A stretch of DNA of 64,000 nt. It comes from Anisakis pegreffii (Eukaryota; Nematoda; Chromadorea; Rhabditida; Anisakidae). Under the pieces are notes generated by a model. That model saw only the letters and a program-made list of their open reading frames with translations, was not told the origin of the DNA and did not search any database. Where the stretch lies: NCBI GenBank assembly GCA_035041965.1, contig JAPYMA010000148.1, positions 88,092 to 152,091 on the forward strand, written 5' to 3'. The translations under genes and the position numbers were made by a program. Shown here in pieces: positions 27,169 through 40,727 of this stretch. Every line of letters starts with the position of its first letter. Position 1 is the stretch's first letter.

Positions 27169-29119
27169 GTAATTGCGTCAGCTCAGCATCAGTCAGAATG
27201 TTTCTTGTGCTTACAATTTATAAATTTGAGTGTTCGAAATTATGAAAGAATTCTAAAAACAGTATCATTTCAAAGAAACAACACATTATATGATATGCGT
27301 TGCGTAATGCACTCGTTTGTTTTAGAAGATGTAATTAAACCTGGAATAATTTTTGAATTAATTGGAGAATTCGAATTCGAATTAATTAGAATCATAATTC
27401 TTGATGTATAATTGAACTGGAAGTCTTTTAATGATGACGTTTTATGCTACATTTTATGCTACAAGTGTTACGTCGTGCTGACGTGAAATTCTTCATGTCA
27501 AAACAAAAAAAAAACGCTGATCCCCAAACGAGGCAACTGTTTGGACATGTTGACTGCCTAATCGTTGTCCTAGATTTCATCGATTATGTTATTCGGATTT
27601 GATGTTGTAAAATGTAATAATGGTTGAGAGAGGTAAAAAATAGTGAAATGTGCCACAGAAATGTTCGTTATTGATTTAAGGATTTGATGGGCTTAATCAG
27701 TCTATTGCATGTTCATTTGAACTTGCTGCATTAATTGCTATCTGATGAATAGATGACACACATATCACGCATTCGTTCATGCTGAGTCTGGCATTGTGTC
27801 TCTCTGAATGCATCCATATACATGTCCATTTTAAAGTTGTATTATTTAAACAGACTCGTTTTACAATAAAGTAATAATAATATCACTGAGCGTATTACAT
27901 ATGCAGTCAGTCCTTGCAATACAATGCAAATTAATGGAAATATTTCATAAATTTTTTGTTGAACCAATTCAATAATATAATTGCGTTCGATTACCAGTAG
28001 TCTCAAGACGACGTTCAAAACGTGGTCTGATCGGTGCTGTCTGCATTAAATTCCATCTTCAATTGCTACATCAATCAGTGATGAGGAATTATTCACATGT
28101 TCTTGAGTCATCAAACTCATGAACACAATTGAATTCTCATGACTATTGCAAAATAATGGAACTTTTCTAATGGCTCCATCCGGCACACATCGGAGGGTAT
28201 TGCTCTATCCAGCAACTATGAAATCATTCTACCCGTCTAATTTCACTAAAACCATCTCGAAATTGAACAATCCACGAGTAAACGATACAATCCATCAACG
28301 TTTTTATTCCAGTCACCGTTTATATTATCCGTCCAAAGCACCTGAACAAACTATTACCTGTCCAGGAAAGGATTTTCATTTGTTTGAATTCGAATATTTT
28401 CGTCTCTTTTTAATAAAAATATAATAGTTTGTCTAATCGTTTCATTAGATAATATAAACTTTCAAAGCAGTGGCCGAGCAGAATGGTTAATGCATCAGAA
28501 GCGAAGAAAGCTTCAGTTGAATGTGCCAGCACACAATAAAAAACCAGTGATGTAATCTGAAAAAGCGTTTGGGTTACTCAATAAATTCAGAATTTATTGA
28601 AGTAAATTGATGTGAACTAAGATTCGTGGTTGATGGTTAAGAACTAACTGTTGATTGGTAGATTACCAGGGTGAATTAAATGAAACGAACGATTTTATGA
28701 GGCTATCACATGTTCGCGATGAAAGTGATGCGACTAATTTATTTTGAGAGAATTGTTATTGTTGTTTTTCAGTGTTGATCTTATCATTATCGTGATTATT
28801 TGTGTCAGTTTCTTAATTTTATTGCCTCCTTCATTAGCGCGTTGTTGCACTTTGTCTACGATCCCATGTCAATTTATAACAACCAGCAATATTTCTTTGT
28901 GACCTTCAAAAATTGTTGATGTGATTCTGTGGCAGTTTAATTTGTCAAGCACGGATGTGACTCGTTCTCATTATATTCCCAATAATCATTGTAATAACGT
29001 TTGCGTGTGCTAATATAATATAATCGCTTTTTCTTATAAATCACAAAAACTTTCTACGTCGATCGAATTCAATGCAATAGATCTGAACTAACCTAACAAA
29101 TTGATTTAATTTGAGCAGA
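27169..29119. other. Intergenic, no firm gene
   Basis: An ORF at 28146-28424 encodes 92 residues but has no recognisable domain or clear splice partner. A tRNA-like fragment lies at 28467-28500. The right end should contain the promoter of the BRICHOS gene. Confidence 0.4.
28467..28500 (+). repeat. tRNA-like fragment (5' half, Ser/Leu type)
   Basis: GCAGTGGCCGAGCAGAATGG followed by TTAATGC resembles the 5' half of a tRNA-Ser or tRNA-Leu, with the GGCCGAG D-arm start and A box. No matching T-arm or acceptor stem follows, so it is a relic or a chance match. Confidence 0.3.
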
Positions 29120-32100
29120 ATGGACTATGGTCCTCAAACAAGAACGATAGAAGAACAGGAAATAATTGAGCATTATATCACTGAATCGAGACGCACGGTC
29201 CCGTTCACGAGTACGGATTCAGCGTTGGATCGTGAGCTGATCACAGAGACAACAGAACGGCGATTCGAAGAACGTTTACCTTATCCTGCATATCCGAGAG
29301 CATCCGAAAATCTTTTACAGCAACAACAACAACAACAGCAAACATCATCATTCGGCGGTATTGCTGGAAGTGACTCAGATCGGAGGTTCGTTTTTAAGAT
29401 TCGGCATAAACTGTTGTGGGAAAGGAAGAAAACAGCCGAAAAACTTCTCGATGGTTCAAATCAACTGATTTATACATCAAAAATTGTCATCTCCTCAACT
29501 TGTAGTCTAGATGATATTTTGCTTCTGGAAATTTCAGTTCTTAACGAAAAAGAATTTGTTTTCGACTTGTTACGTGTTTTTTAGTAGGAAGGATAGCTGA
29601 ATCTTAATGTTGTGGCCTTTTACAGATACTATGTGACTGGAGAACGTGACTATAGTAGAGATGCTTCATTTCTTCAGACATCAGGTGAGAATGATTCATT
29701 TCATTTTATAACCCCGATGAAATGGATCTGTCTTAGGTCCGATGAAGATTCACACTTATCAAAGTATCAAGCGAACTCTAAAATTGTTTCCTTATTTGAG
29801 TCTGATTAAGCGGTATTCATTTCAGGAGTATCTACTTCTGCACAAGCACAAGCGAAAAATTTGGGTCGATTAAGCAACATTGATTCGTATGGTTATGATG
29901 TTCATGAAGTTCATACTTCAGGTGTGTTCTCAATGTTTCATGAAAATATGTTGGAAATCAAGATTTAAAATCGAGGTGAAATCAGGATCTCGTAAAGCAT
30001 TTTTGAAAGGTATCATAAATTGAAGAGGGTGGTGCACGCATTGTGCAAACGCATGGTAGTGGCACCATCGAAGGTGACGGTCGGAGGATCCAGCAACAGG
30101 ATGAATCATTAAATCAAGAGCGAATATTCAACGATAACAAAAGTATCGAACAACGACGAACACTCATCGAAGAGCAATGCTTTGATGATTCAAGAACACG
30201 TGCCGCTGCCGTTTCCACTGCACACAGAGCTGGTACCAAAGAAGTGGGATTTGTTGGATCTACGAGGTAGTTCTGATCGATTCATATTGATAAGCTATTG
30301 TCGCTGACTTTAGCAGATAGAATTTTGATTTGTATCAGTTAAAAGAGACAATTCATTTACTCTCATTTTATTACTTCGACAATTATGCAAGAAATATCAT
30401 TACAAGAGATTTTATTCAGTGATCAATTTTTGTTAGTCGTCCATTAGTTGATAAGATGTGGATATTTGTAGCAGTTTCATTCAAACCGATGTTGTGAAAC
30501 GAATGATTGAGTCAAAAGCTTGCAGTTTATCGTCAATAATCAGTGTTTTAGGCACTGACAATGAGCTCTGCATCGATGTGACTATCAGATCATGAATAAT
30601 TCGAAAATTATGTTCCATACATCATTCAGTAACAGTGCAATATCTGTAGGCTAATGTAAGAAAAAACCATTCACTGCATAAGCAGTTTTCTAAATAACAG
30701 CTGAAGGATGTTTGAAATTCGATCGTCAGTTTCAGATCAACCGCGAGTGGTATTCAATCTCGATCAGATTCTCGTCCAACCGTCTACACAGTCCCCACCC
30801 CACCGACCACTAAGGCTGAATCATGGCGTCACATTGGTTCTGCCGTAACAGATACGTGCGTAGTTCGATCTTGACTAATTCCCTTCTAAAAATCTTTTCA
30901 CTCAAATTACACCTTAAAATCATGAACCGTCGCGAATGGAACAAACGAATTAAGTGCCTAATGAAAGATAATCCCACTCACTGACAATGTCGCTCACACG
31001 AACGACGAAAGAAGACTAATAAATGAATAGATTCAATAAGCACGTCAACATTGTTAAGAAACGACACTCGAACTAGAAACGAAAATGAAACAATTGCTCA
31101 TAAAACATACACATGTACACAGTTGTGTGAATGATCATGAATATAATTCACTATTATTTTAATATCGTAAGTTCATGTTGTCCACAAACAATACGTTGTT
31201 CTTATCAAAAGAATATAAGTTTGTATGGAATTCATAATGAAAGAATTGAATATGAGAGTGAATGAGGTAGTAGTAAAAGAGGTTAGTTGTGATATATCAT
31301 GAAATGTTTATTTACAAGTGGCTCGTTTGATGATTGAAAGTCGTTAAGATTGCTTCTGTAAACAAACTTCGTTCCGAATCAATGCAAAACTGATTGCCAC
31401 TTCCAAACATCACAGAATGTTTGTCTGTTAATTTTGCTTGATTTCGGATTTACGTCTGTAGGTGCATCGTTATTACTATAAGATCACAATGACAAATACG
31501 GTCACTTTCGCGTCAGATCCAAGGTATTATACTTCACGAAGCTCAACTGTTGTTCAAAAATTTTCATCAATTTCGCAGCACAGTCTTTTTATTTACATTG
31601 AATTATTGAGGAATTGTCCATCCAAGTCTCTTTATATTTCACTGAATTATTGAGGAAATAGTCAATGCCATTCAATACAATTTATGACGAACAAGGTATT
31701 CGGCATGTGATGAATTTTAGCGATTGTTTCCTTCGCAGTTGAATGATTAAGATGAAATTATTTCAGGTCGTTAACTCGCAAAGATAGTTATAAACGTATG
31801 CAACAAGGCCAGTTGGAGGAATCATCGCCTGATATCTATGCAGTAGGAGTTTTTTGATTCGTTTTGTTTTTCATTTCATTGGCGAGCGCAGTGTTTCTCA
31901 ACGGTGATGCTACGGGGCTATTGTGCTGGAAAAAAAGCGCTATGTACTTGTTTTGAGGGAACTATGAACATATGCAGGAGGCGGCAGACATTTATCTATA
32001 TTTTTCTATCGGCGCTTCTAAAAGCGGCAGTGGTCAAAAAAAGATTTAGCTAGATCAATTTCAACACATTCAATACATTTTGTATAAAACTATGATTTCG

Positions 32101-34760
32101 TATATGATTTGATAACTGAGCAGGATTCAACGACGTAATATTTGAGAGTCAATTCAAAATCCACGTGATGAAACTCATATTACGTTTAGATTAACTATGT
32201 GATCGTCATAAAGCGTTCTTGGAATGTGCAGAAAAGTCGTGATTTTCGATTTTGACACTAAATATATCGTGTTGAAAAAACAGAAAATCAATGCGATGAT
32301 GCTTTTCAGCCTCGTTCAGATGCCTCACTTATGACCGGTACCGGTCGTACACGATCTCAGATATCCTCACAACAACCCTCACAATCTTGTTGGGAAACCA
32401 TCAGACTGTTCTTCCGAAAGTTTTTTTCGAGAATTGAGTAAGCATTCACCTATCTTTCATTGCAGAAAATTGTTATGAATCCATATTAAGAGTTCAAATT
32501 GTTTTGTTTTTATCATTTATTGGGCGTTGAATTTTGATAAACTAATATACCTGAAAGTTTTTGAAAAAAGCTTCCAAAGATCTAAAAAAAACTGTTTGAT
32601 TGCAGAAATACGCGATGTACACCGCGATTGTTGTGTCTTCTTTTACTCGTGCTCTTTCTTTTGTTACTATTCTTAATTCTTCTTGGTGTTATACTCAATG
32701 CATTATTTGGTGCTGATTCGGTAAGATATTCACTTCACTCATTCATGTTTTATTGTGTTTCTGAAGAAGGATTCATAAAGTTTTCATGAAATGTTGCAAA
32801 ATGAAAATTCAAAAACCCCGATCAGAATATTCAGCCCAATGAAAAATGTGCCAGTGCAACAATTTTTATCAATTACAATTTACGAAATGAAATTGAAAAC
32901 AACTGATTTCGTTCTCAAAGACTACGTGCTAGATGTGATCTTTACTGGTGTGATATCGAATGAATTTCATATACGAAAACTGATATTATATCCACCGGTA
33001 TGCGACGATTGTCGTCGTAAGTCGCCGAATGGCGTTTACGAACAACTGCCGAGTACTCTTTATGTGCACCGCAGCAGCCCTGCACAGTCGCACTTCGAGC
33101 TGATCGGGAATCCGCCATTCAAGAGCAATTCGTTCACTGCAATCGACTTCAAAACGGTTCTCGAAATGAATTCATCATTTTTGTATTATGCTCCGATTTG
33201 TGACACATTTTAAAATTATATTGTACTCTTCATTTCTTTAGTGACAATGACGTAGAGTATTGGAAATGTGACTGTGTTCAATTCGATGTCAGATAACATT
33301 CATAGACGTTTTCAGATAACGATCATAAGCAAATATTAATTTTACCGTTATATGATGCAAATGCAGATAAAATCAGAATCTCTGAATTTTTTCGAACGTT
33401 CCCTGTCAACTCTCATCTTTTGTTCATATTTAAAGCTTTCAATAGAAGTGTTGTAGAATGAATTATCACCTGCTTAACTGTCAAATCTATCATTAAGAAA
33501 CATTTTGCAACTTTTCTATTACCTTATTCATATAAAACAGTTCCATCATCACTTAATTTTAGGGCTATATTGCAATAGCCGATCATGCGTTGATCAATAG
33601 TGAGGGTGAACATATAATTTGTTTCGTGATGCCTCTCGACCGATCTGCAATCCCGAGTATGTCCGCCCTGCAAGACGCACTCAGCAGTAGTGATTCTGAA
33701 GTAATCGGTTTCTCAATATGGCAAAATGTTACTGTTTCCTTTTTGTTCCGATAATGCGCATATGCTTTTGCAATAGTGGAATATTTCTGAAGTGTTTCTT
33801 CAGTTGTTTGATAATTGCTCCTTTAACTGATAACTTATTCAAAATTATGTTGAATTATATTTTGCAGTCATTTTATGCTTAATCGCTAATTAAGATTCAC
33901 TCTGAATTCGGATGGCAAGAGTATTGGCAATATCAAGTTGAAGCGATTGATTCGATGAGTGCTGAACGTAAATTCACCGATAAAATTCGGGATTGTGAAC
34001 ATGCAAAATGGTATTTCTTGAAGCATACCGTCTACACAAAAGGTTATTTTACGTGTTTTGTTCAGAATGTTCGAAGTCTTTTAATCACTTGGTGCTTAAT
34101 GCACATAGTCGATTGACAATTCAAATACACGAAGAGTTGTTGTAAGAAATTCATCAGCGTGACTATTTATATTGAAGCAAAGATTCATAGGAAGTTGTGA
34201 CTTGCTCTGTATGCTCATTATGAATGCATTGAAATTTAGATAAACGGAGTGTATTTTCGGGCTCATTTTGAGTCCTTCTCACTAGGAGTTATTGGGTAAT
34301 ATGGGCAGTAGCCCTACACTTCCGTGCTCATCAAATCAATAGTAAAATTTAGAATTTTATGAAGACGGATGATTCCCTGCGCTAATATCATCAGCTGTGG
34401 AGAAGAAAAGATATTGAGGGAAGAGGAATGTAATATTGATGATAACAGAGGGGCATGAACTCTTAACGAGTTGTAGATGCTGATTGAATAAACGAAAGAA
34501 ATTTAGATTCTGGATGTACGGATTGCTACGATTTTTGCTTGCCTGATTATGGCGTTCAACGTTTACACAAATACGAAGATGACGTAACGATTGGCATCAG
34601 AAGGCTGAATTGCTTCCGTCTTTATGTTCCCGAATGGGCCAAATATCAGGTGACTACCGACAGCAAAGGTGGGCATTGGTCGTATCCGAAAATCAGTCTG
34701 AACACTGAACGCGATGTGAACGGAAATTGGGCGAATTGGAGTCCCGTTGCGGGAAAATGA
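29120..34760 (+). CDS. Type II membrane protein with a BRICHOS domain, about 591 residues
   Basis: Exons: 29120-29385, 29626-29684, 29826-29921, 30026-30266, 30736-30855, 31767-31842, 32310-32437, 32606-32720, 33022-33156 (5' edge uncertain), 33563-33700, 33895-34042, 34507-34760. Residues 1-336 are polar, with a short poly-Gln run, and should be cytoplasmic. Residues 337-361 are one Leu-rich membrane span. The lumenal part has AIDFKTGYIAIADHAL and then C432-F-V-M-P-L-D, paired with C492 in IRDCEHAKW; this is the BRICHOS pattern of a conserved Asp and two Cys, as in ITM2/Bri. Its Cys-rich C-terminus (DCYDFCLPDYG) follows, as usual in the family. BRICHOS domains chaperone their own aggregation-prone C-terminus through the secretory pathway. 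An AG one base before the ATG suggests trans-splicing. An optional exon, 31462-31523, also fits in frame. Confidence 0.8.
31889..31904 (+). mobile_element. hAT-like terminal motif
   Basis: CAGTGTTTCTCAACGG within an intron resembles the terminal inverted repeat of many hAT elements (CAGNGNTTCTCAA). No matching opposite terminus was found within a few hundred bases, so at best this is one end of a decayed copy. Confidence 0.22.
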
Positions 34761-36747
34761 ATTGTTTGAGCAAAATGGTTTACATGATTCCATGTAGAAT
34801 CTATTGTACTGTCAAAGAAGAGTGGAAGCTTGCGAAGTGTGAATGTGATAGCGAAGGTGATGCAGTTTATGCATCGAATATGAGTACGTTATTAAAAGTG
34901 ACCTTTTTAAGGCACTTAAATGAAATATTACACCAATTCCGTTGATGTTTATTGAATCGATGTTGTATTTAATTGATAATATTTATCATTGTCGGTGTTG
35001 AGTGTTCATATGCGAGATTTTAATGAGTACCTTTCAAATTTTATTCTGATTATAAGCGGTTCATGCAATTTCTTTTGGATGAAACTGAATCAAGTCAGAT
35101 TATGTGCTGAATAGTTCTTCAAATCAGTTCTTCAAATTTACAATCCAAGGAGGATAACGTATTTCAAAATATTTGTTACTTAATAGTTGAGTTCTGGGAT
35201 GGATCAACATTAGATCGAATTGATATGCCTTTTATTGCCTACTAATCATAGCGGAGAAAAAAATTCAGTACTTCGATATCATTACCCATATCAGTACTTC
35301 ATATTTCTATGGATGTATTCCAAAAGTAACCGAGAAAATGGATTTGATTGTTTATTGCTCATCTGAAGCATTTTCTTCGAGAACATCAAAACTGTAAACC
35401 ATGCAGTCAGCACGGTGAGAATGCCAAATCATTTCATAAAGAAGCAAAGCAAATTAGAATGATGAATGTACGATACTACAATATTTTAAATTTCAGTGAT
35501 AATAACTCAGAATAATTGAATTTTCCGACGCGTAGTAATCATCACAGAACAATGAAATGATTCATTTTTTTGCCTCTTGTCATGATGATTTTTCAAAAAT
35601 TGTATTATATTGAATAATTTTGTTGTGAAGTGAAAAAAACGGCAACTATAAGATTTATGTTTTTGTATTCATCGATAAAATTCATTCTTACGTTTTGATA
35701 AAGAAGACGTACGAACAGTATTCAAAGGCTCAAATTAATGCCATGCATTAATTCGAGTTTGTGCTGTTCGGAAGCGACATTTTAGAAGGATTCAATTTTT
35801 GTTCCTATTTTGTTGTTTTGTTGAATAATGCAATTATTCTCGATGCATTGATTACGTTTAGATTGTAATTTTGTTTTTTTGTGTTGCATTGATTAAGTTA
35901 CTGCCTTTGATATGTGTTCTCATCGTTGACTTTCTGCCGTTTGATCATTATGTTCATCGAAATTTTATTCGACGTTTACGCCAGTGCCTCTCTTATTGTA
36001 ATAACTTTCAACGAAGTTCTCGTTCCGTATGCAATAAGGATAAACTAAAATTTCATAATGATGCATTTTGCAGTGCGAATTGCTCATTGCTCATTAACTG
36101 AAGTCATTATGTGCGTCGAATGAATCTGATACATTTTGAATCATTTGAAGCTCGAAAACTTTAATTCAATCCTACACTCTCCCAGTGTCCTCTTCAGCCT
36201 CGAAGTCAGACCAAATTCATCATCTTCATCAGACACACTTGATCAGCTTCTTATGGCAATTTCTCCATTCAACTCTATACTCGAATAACGTCAACATGTG
36301 AAATATGCAAATTCAAATGAAAAAGTAGTCTAATCGAAATGCATAATTGCAACACAATTGTTGAAACTGCTTACAATTACTGCATTACGATTATTGTCTA
36401 GTTATATTGCGTTACGGGGTGGCCTTTTGTGCAATAGTCTGCCATATTACATCTTAATTAGAGGGTTTGTTTCCACCTTATCGTTAGATTTTTTCCATTT
36501 CATACGATTTCCATTCTTTTCTTTCAGTTGTGCACACTACTTGAAAGAATTTCACTCAATTCATTCATAATCTGTCATAAGAAGATACCAGATCATCAAC
36601 GATAATGTTTAGTAATCGGAAAATTTTTTTATAATTTTTCAGCCCAAGAGATCTGGCTTCATTCGCCTCCAAATACGGAAATTAATTGATTCCATATGCA
36701 TTACATCAGATTATATGCAGATGCATATTAAGAGTGTTGATATTCAG
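34761..36747. other. Intergenic, no firm gene
   Basis: Flank between the BRICHOS gene and the small secreted-protein gene. Only AT-rich sequence and short unrecognised ORFs are seen. Confidence 0.5.
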
Positions 36748-39183
36748 ATGATAAACGAAATTACAACAGTATTAGTATTCGTCAATGCATTGGTAGTATT
36801 ATTGATGAGCGGATCGTTGGTCAACTGTGGACGGAAGAAAGAAGATAGGCGGAAGCAAAAAAAGAACCGATATCATCAGAACAGAAAGACGAGGTTTTGC
36901 TCTTGATTTCTCGAATGATCAAAATGCGGTGGTGCACTCAAAGGAGAGGAAGGCGTACCCCCTCCTTCCTTCCTTTCATCCTCAAGAGGGGTCTCTTGAG
37001 GATGGAAGGAAGGAGAGGAGATGAGAAAAGAGGGAAAAATGGAGAGGAAAACGAATTGGCAAAAGATGGAAGAAAAGAGGGAATGTGAAGAAGAAAAAAA
37101 AATGAAATAAGCCTAAAAATACCCAAAAATTCAGCTTTTTTGACTAAACTATTTTGAATCTCCCCGTACTCTGCTCTCCCGAAAAAATGCTAGCTACGAC
37201 ACTGTCAGAGGATATTTCGATCAGAGGGGCTATGCTAACGAATTGGTAGAAACAGTTCATAAAACGCTCAGCGTTTTGGAATGAGAATGATTTTGAACAT
37301 AAAAATTGCATTGACCGAGTGTAACGAATAAAGGTAAAAGAAGCAATATTAAGACTGAAGAAGGTAAAAAAACGAAACGAAGTAAAAACGAATCGACGAC
37401 CAGTAAAGACGACACGGTTAGTGTTGAAGGGAAAACGGAAGAGATCGAAAAAGCTGACGTTCAGAAAGAGAAAGCACTTCCCGAAATGGTCAGTTGCCTC
37501 CAATTCGTTCAATTCCACATTTTTCCATTAGATTGTTTTTATTCTGTCGTTGATTAAGAATGAATTAAAGTCGAATCGAAATAAGCTCTGATTCAATATA
37601 TGAAAATGTTACTGCAATATCGATATGCAAATAAAATAATCCGAACGGAGCGATGAACGTTCACTGATAGCAGAATGACAATTTTCAATCATTCAAAAAA
37701 GTGCAGTTGAATTCGAGCTGGTGGAGAAAATTTATAGAAAATTGTGATGACAAATAAATCGTATCATCCTCTTGAGTGTGATTAACGAGTAATTTCATGA
37801 GTGTTTTTGGTGAAGTTATTTCACTAGTTATTATGAGTGTTATTTCTGAACTCGTTTAATACCTGCCCCTGCATGCAGAAATTCCCCCGTCCGGGTATGT
37901 TGACTGGATGCTCCATTTGAGCACTTAGTAAGAATGAATATCCGTATCAAACAAAGCGTAGACGACGTTTGCTGATCATAAATTTGATTTTGAAATCGAA
38001 CTCAGTTATCGAAATTCTGAATGTTCTAGCCTGAAAGCGTTGAGATTATTGATGAACCGAGGAAATTACTACCAGAAACACCTGAAGAACAAGAAGCTTA
38101 TAGAAATATCATTCAAGGTATTACGAACAACGCGTTTCAGTTTTTTATCTGTCCATTTTTGATAGTCCGACAGACTGTAAGAGAAAAGTCATAAATTGAT
38201 CTTCTGAGACATAAATTTCTGGCATTGGTACACCAGTGGAATTCAACATCATTGATGTTGCGAGCCTGAACCAGGCTATTATTTGGATTGTATTTAATTA
38301 TCTGTTTATCAAATATTTCGTTTATTTCTTGTTGTGGCAATTCCTTTTGACACATCATTTCCATTGCTGATGGAATTTTAAGGAAAATGTGAGGTGAAAA
38401 AATGAATACATTCACGTTATGGGGAGAAACAGAAATGGGATTGAATCATTGATACATTTAACTAGAATAAGAAAATTATCATGACATAACGGGAATGTAA
38501 TGCAGCTGGTAGTAATAGGTATGAGAGTGATGAGACATCGTGGGAATCAGATGTAAAAACCGAAGAGAGAATGTGGCAAATGATTAGAGTACAGGAGAAC
38601 AGCTTCTGATGGAGGTATCTATTCCGAAGGAATGCACGCATTGTATACTTCCTTGCACAACTCCCCTCCCGTAGTCTATACGTGATTTTTATGTACAATT
38701 CCCGAGATGTCTCATCACTCTCATTCCTGTCACTGTGCACTGCATTACACTTCCATTATATCTTGCTAATTTTCTCATTCACTTCAGTCACATCACCCAT
38801 TCACTCTCAATCCTTACTCTTCAACGATTCCGTACTCCATTCATTTCTCAATTGTTTACAGTCGATGACCTATTAACTGAAGTAATAATTTCATGAAATT
38901 TAGGTAAAATGAGAGCGGCCAAAGACAATGAAACTGTTGAAGATGCTGTCAGCGATTGGGGTGATATACAAAAGATTGAAAGTAAGTCAGTTAAGATATA
39001 TCATCAAGGATCATTAACGCGGTGATACGCTTCTTAAACCCTTCCTCGTTTCTTATCGAAAAAGGAGTTGCGAAATGAAACGTGATCTGCTCTGTGCACA
39101 TAAAACAACCAAATGAGATTTAAGGAGTGCCGAGGAAAGAACGAAAAAAAAGAATGCGAACACTTTCTGAAGAGGACAATTAA
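36748..39183 (+). CDS. Small secreted Lys/Glu-rich protein, 179 residues, unrecognised
   Basis: Exons 36748-36893, 37320-37488, 38030-38117, 38904-38981 and 39125-39183 join in phase from ATG to TAA. TTCAG immediately precedes the ATG, a likely trans-splice acceptor that also fixes the start. Residues 1-27 look like a signal peptide: a hydrophobic core VLVFVNALVVLLM, then SGSLVNC. The mature part is very hydrophilic: first basic (GRKKEDRRKQKKNRYHQN), then Lys/Glu/Ser-rich, then acidic with LLPETPEEQEAYRNIIQ and DAVSDWGDIQK, and a basic RKERKKRMR near the end. Many di- and tri-basic sites could be cleaved by proprotein convertases, but this is inference. No domain is recognised. Exon 2's acceptor (CCGAG) is unusual, so that junction is the weakest part. 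Confidence 0.58.
36962..37015. repeat. Inverted repeat (hairpin) in an intron
   Basis: A pyrimidine-rich arm ending TTTCATCCTCAAGAG is followed by a 4-base loop (GGGT) and the arm CTCTTGAGGATGGAAGGAAG. The inner stem of about 11 bases is perfect and the outer CCTT/AAGG part continues with a small offset. Confidence 0.75.
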
Positions 39184-40727
39184 CGAATTATTATATTTTT
39201 TATTCCGCGATGTTCATAAAATATTTGTTATAAATCAGAAAATGAACTTCATCTTATGAATACAAATATTATGTGTATATGAATTACATTCAATAAATGA
39301 TTCAAGATCATTTCATTAAGATTTAATGAAATGAATAAATTAAAACCAGCAAATGATTCTGATTAACGATAACAGTATCTTATTGTGTGCTACTGATCAA
39401 AGCAGATTTCATACATCCTCTTGCCTCGTACGTATAAACCTCGTATACAGTGCTGTGCCAACAGCAAATAAAATAGTTGACAATGGATTACTTATCGAGA
39501 AGCATCGTCAGCAGTTCTCAATACTTTCATTTAATTTTCATTGGGGTGTGGGAGCTCCGATGAGAAGTTGCTCCTGCATAGTTTTACTTGGTCACATCTT
39601 GGTCCCGATCAACTCTGTTATTGTCCACTCCCGGTGAGGTCCTTCCGAACCAAAAATTTGCTCCCTGACGAAAACCTTCCAGTTGTTGACATTGAACTAT
39701 CAACACTATAAAGTAACAGAAATTGGTAATAATCAAAAGCGTGATATTATCATTTCAAAATTGAGCTGATATCTCTTCGATCTACAACAAATGAGATCTT
39801 ACTGTCGTACTGTTCTAAAAGGCTACAAGGTTACATTTCTGTTATTGCATTCATAGCAGACTTTTGCTTTGTTTCCGGTAAAGTTATTGAATTCTGCAAG
39901 TGGGAGTTGTTGTTCATGGAAAAGAAATTTTGCGTGTTCAACATGTGTTCCTTTTGAAGATCACACTGAATGTGCCTTTGATGATCGGCAAAGCTTCTTC
40001 TTTGCTGAGAAATATGTTAGAAAGCAATTGTTTCTAAGTGTTTCAGCATCTCAAGCACAATAACTATATCAATTTTGCAAATTCACTAAGAACTGTAGCG
40101 AGTAAAACTTAATGGATAAAGATGTCATAATATTATAATTGCTGCTAACAAACAATAATAATTTTATTACTGTTAATAATAAAGTAATTACGATGTAAAC
40201 CGGTGAAAAGATACTAAAAGATTGCTTATAAACACAGCAAACTTCCAACAACATTGTACATAAGAGGAACGAGAATATGAATATGATCACGAAACTGATA
40301 AAACGCAAACATTGTAATGAAACAAATCACGTGATGAATTGTGACATGCAACGAACAAGTGATTTATTGACCATAAGCAAATGTTTGCCTAACTATAAGA
40401 AATTACTTCAGAAAAGAACATCGATAGTGTGTAGCCATTAGCGGAAACGGACAGATAAGCGATTGTTGAAATGAAAATAAATGAAGTCTTTGTGAAGAGT
40501 TGATGGTGACTTCACTGCTCCGTTGTCAGGAATTCCACTGAGCTCATCCCAGAAAATTAGTCACCTTGTAGTGATCAAATGAACTTCTTGGCATTGGCTG
40601 TTTAAAGTTTTATGCGGCCACTTTTGCATTTCTGTTGGTCGCGCAGCACTGATAGTCTATGGTATTCAAAGTACAGGTACTCAAAAAGTCTTCATGAAAA
40701 TTTGTTACTTTACAATAGCGATGATAT

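Noticed and set aside
32791..33021. The upstream part of the 140-codon ORF as BRICHOS coding sequence
   Set aside because: No acceptor in the phase required by the preceding exon supports it; only the part from 33022 joins in frame, though the boundary is uncertain.
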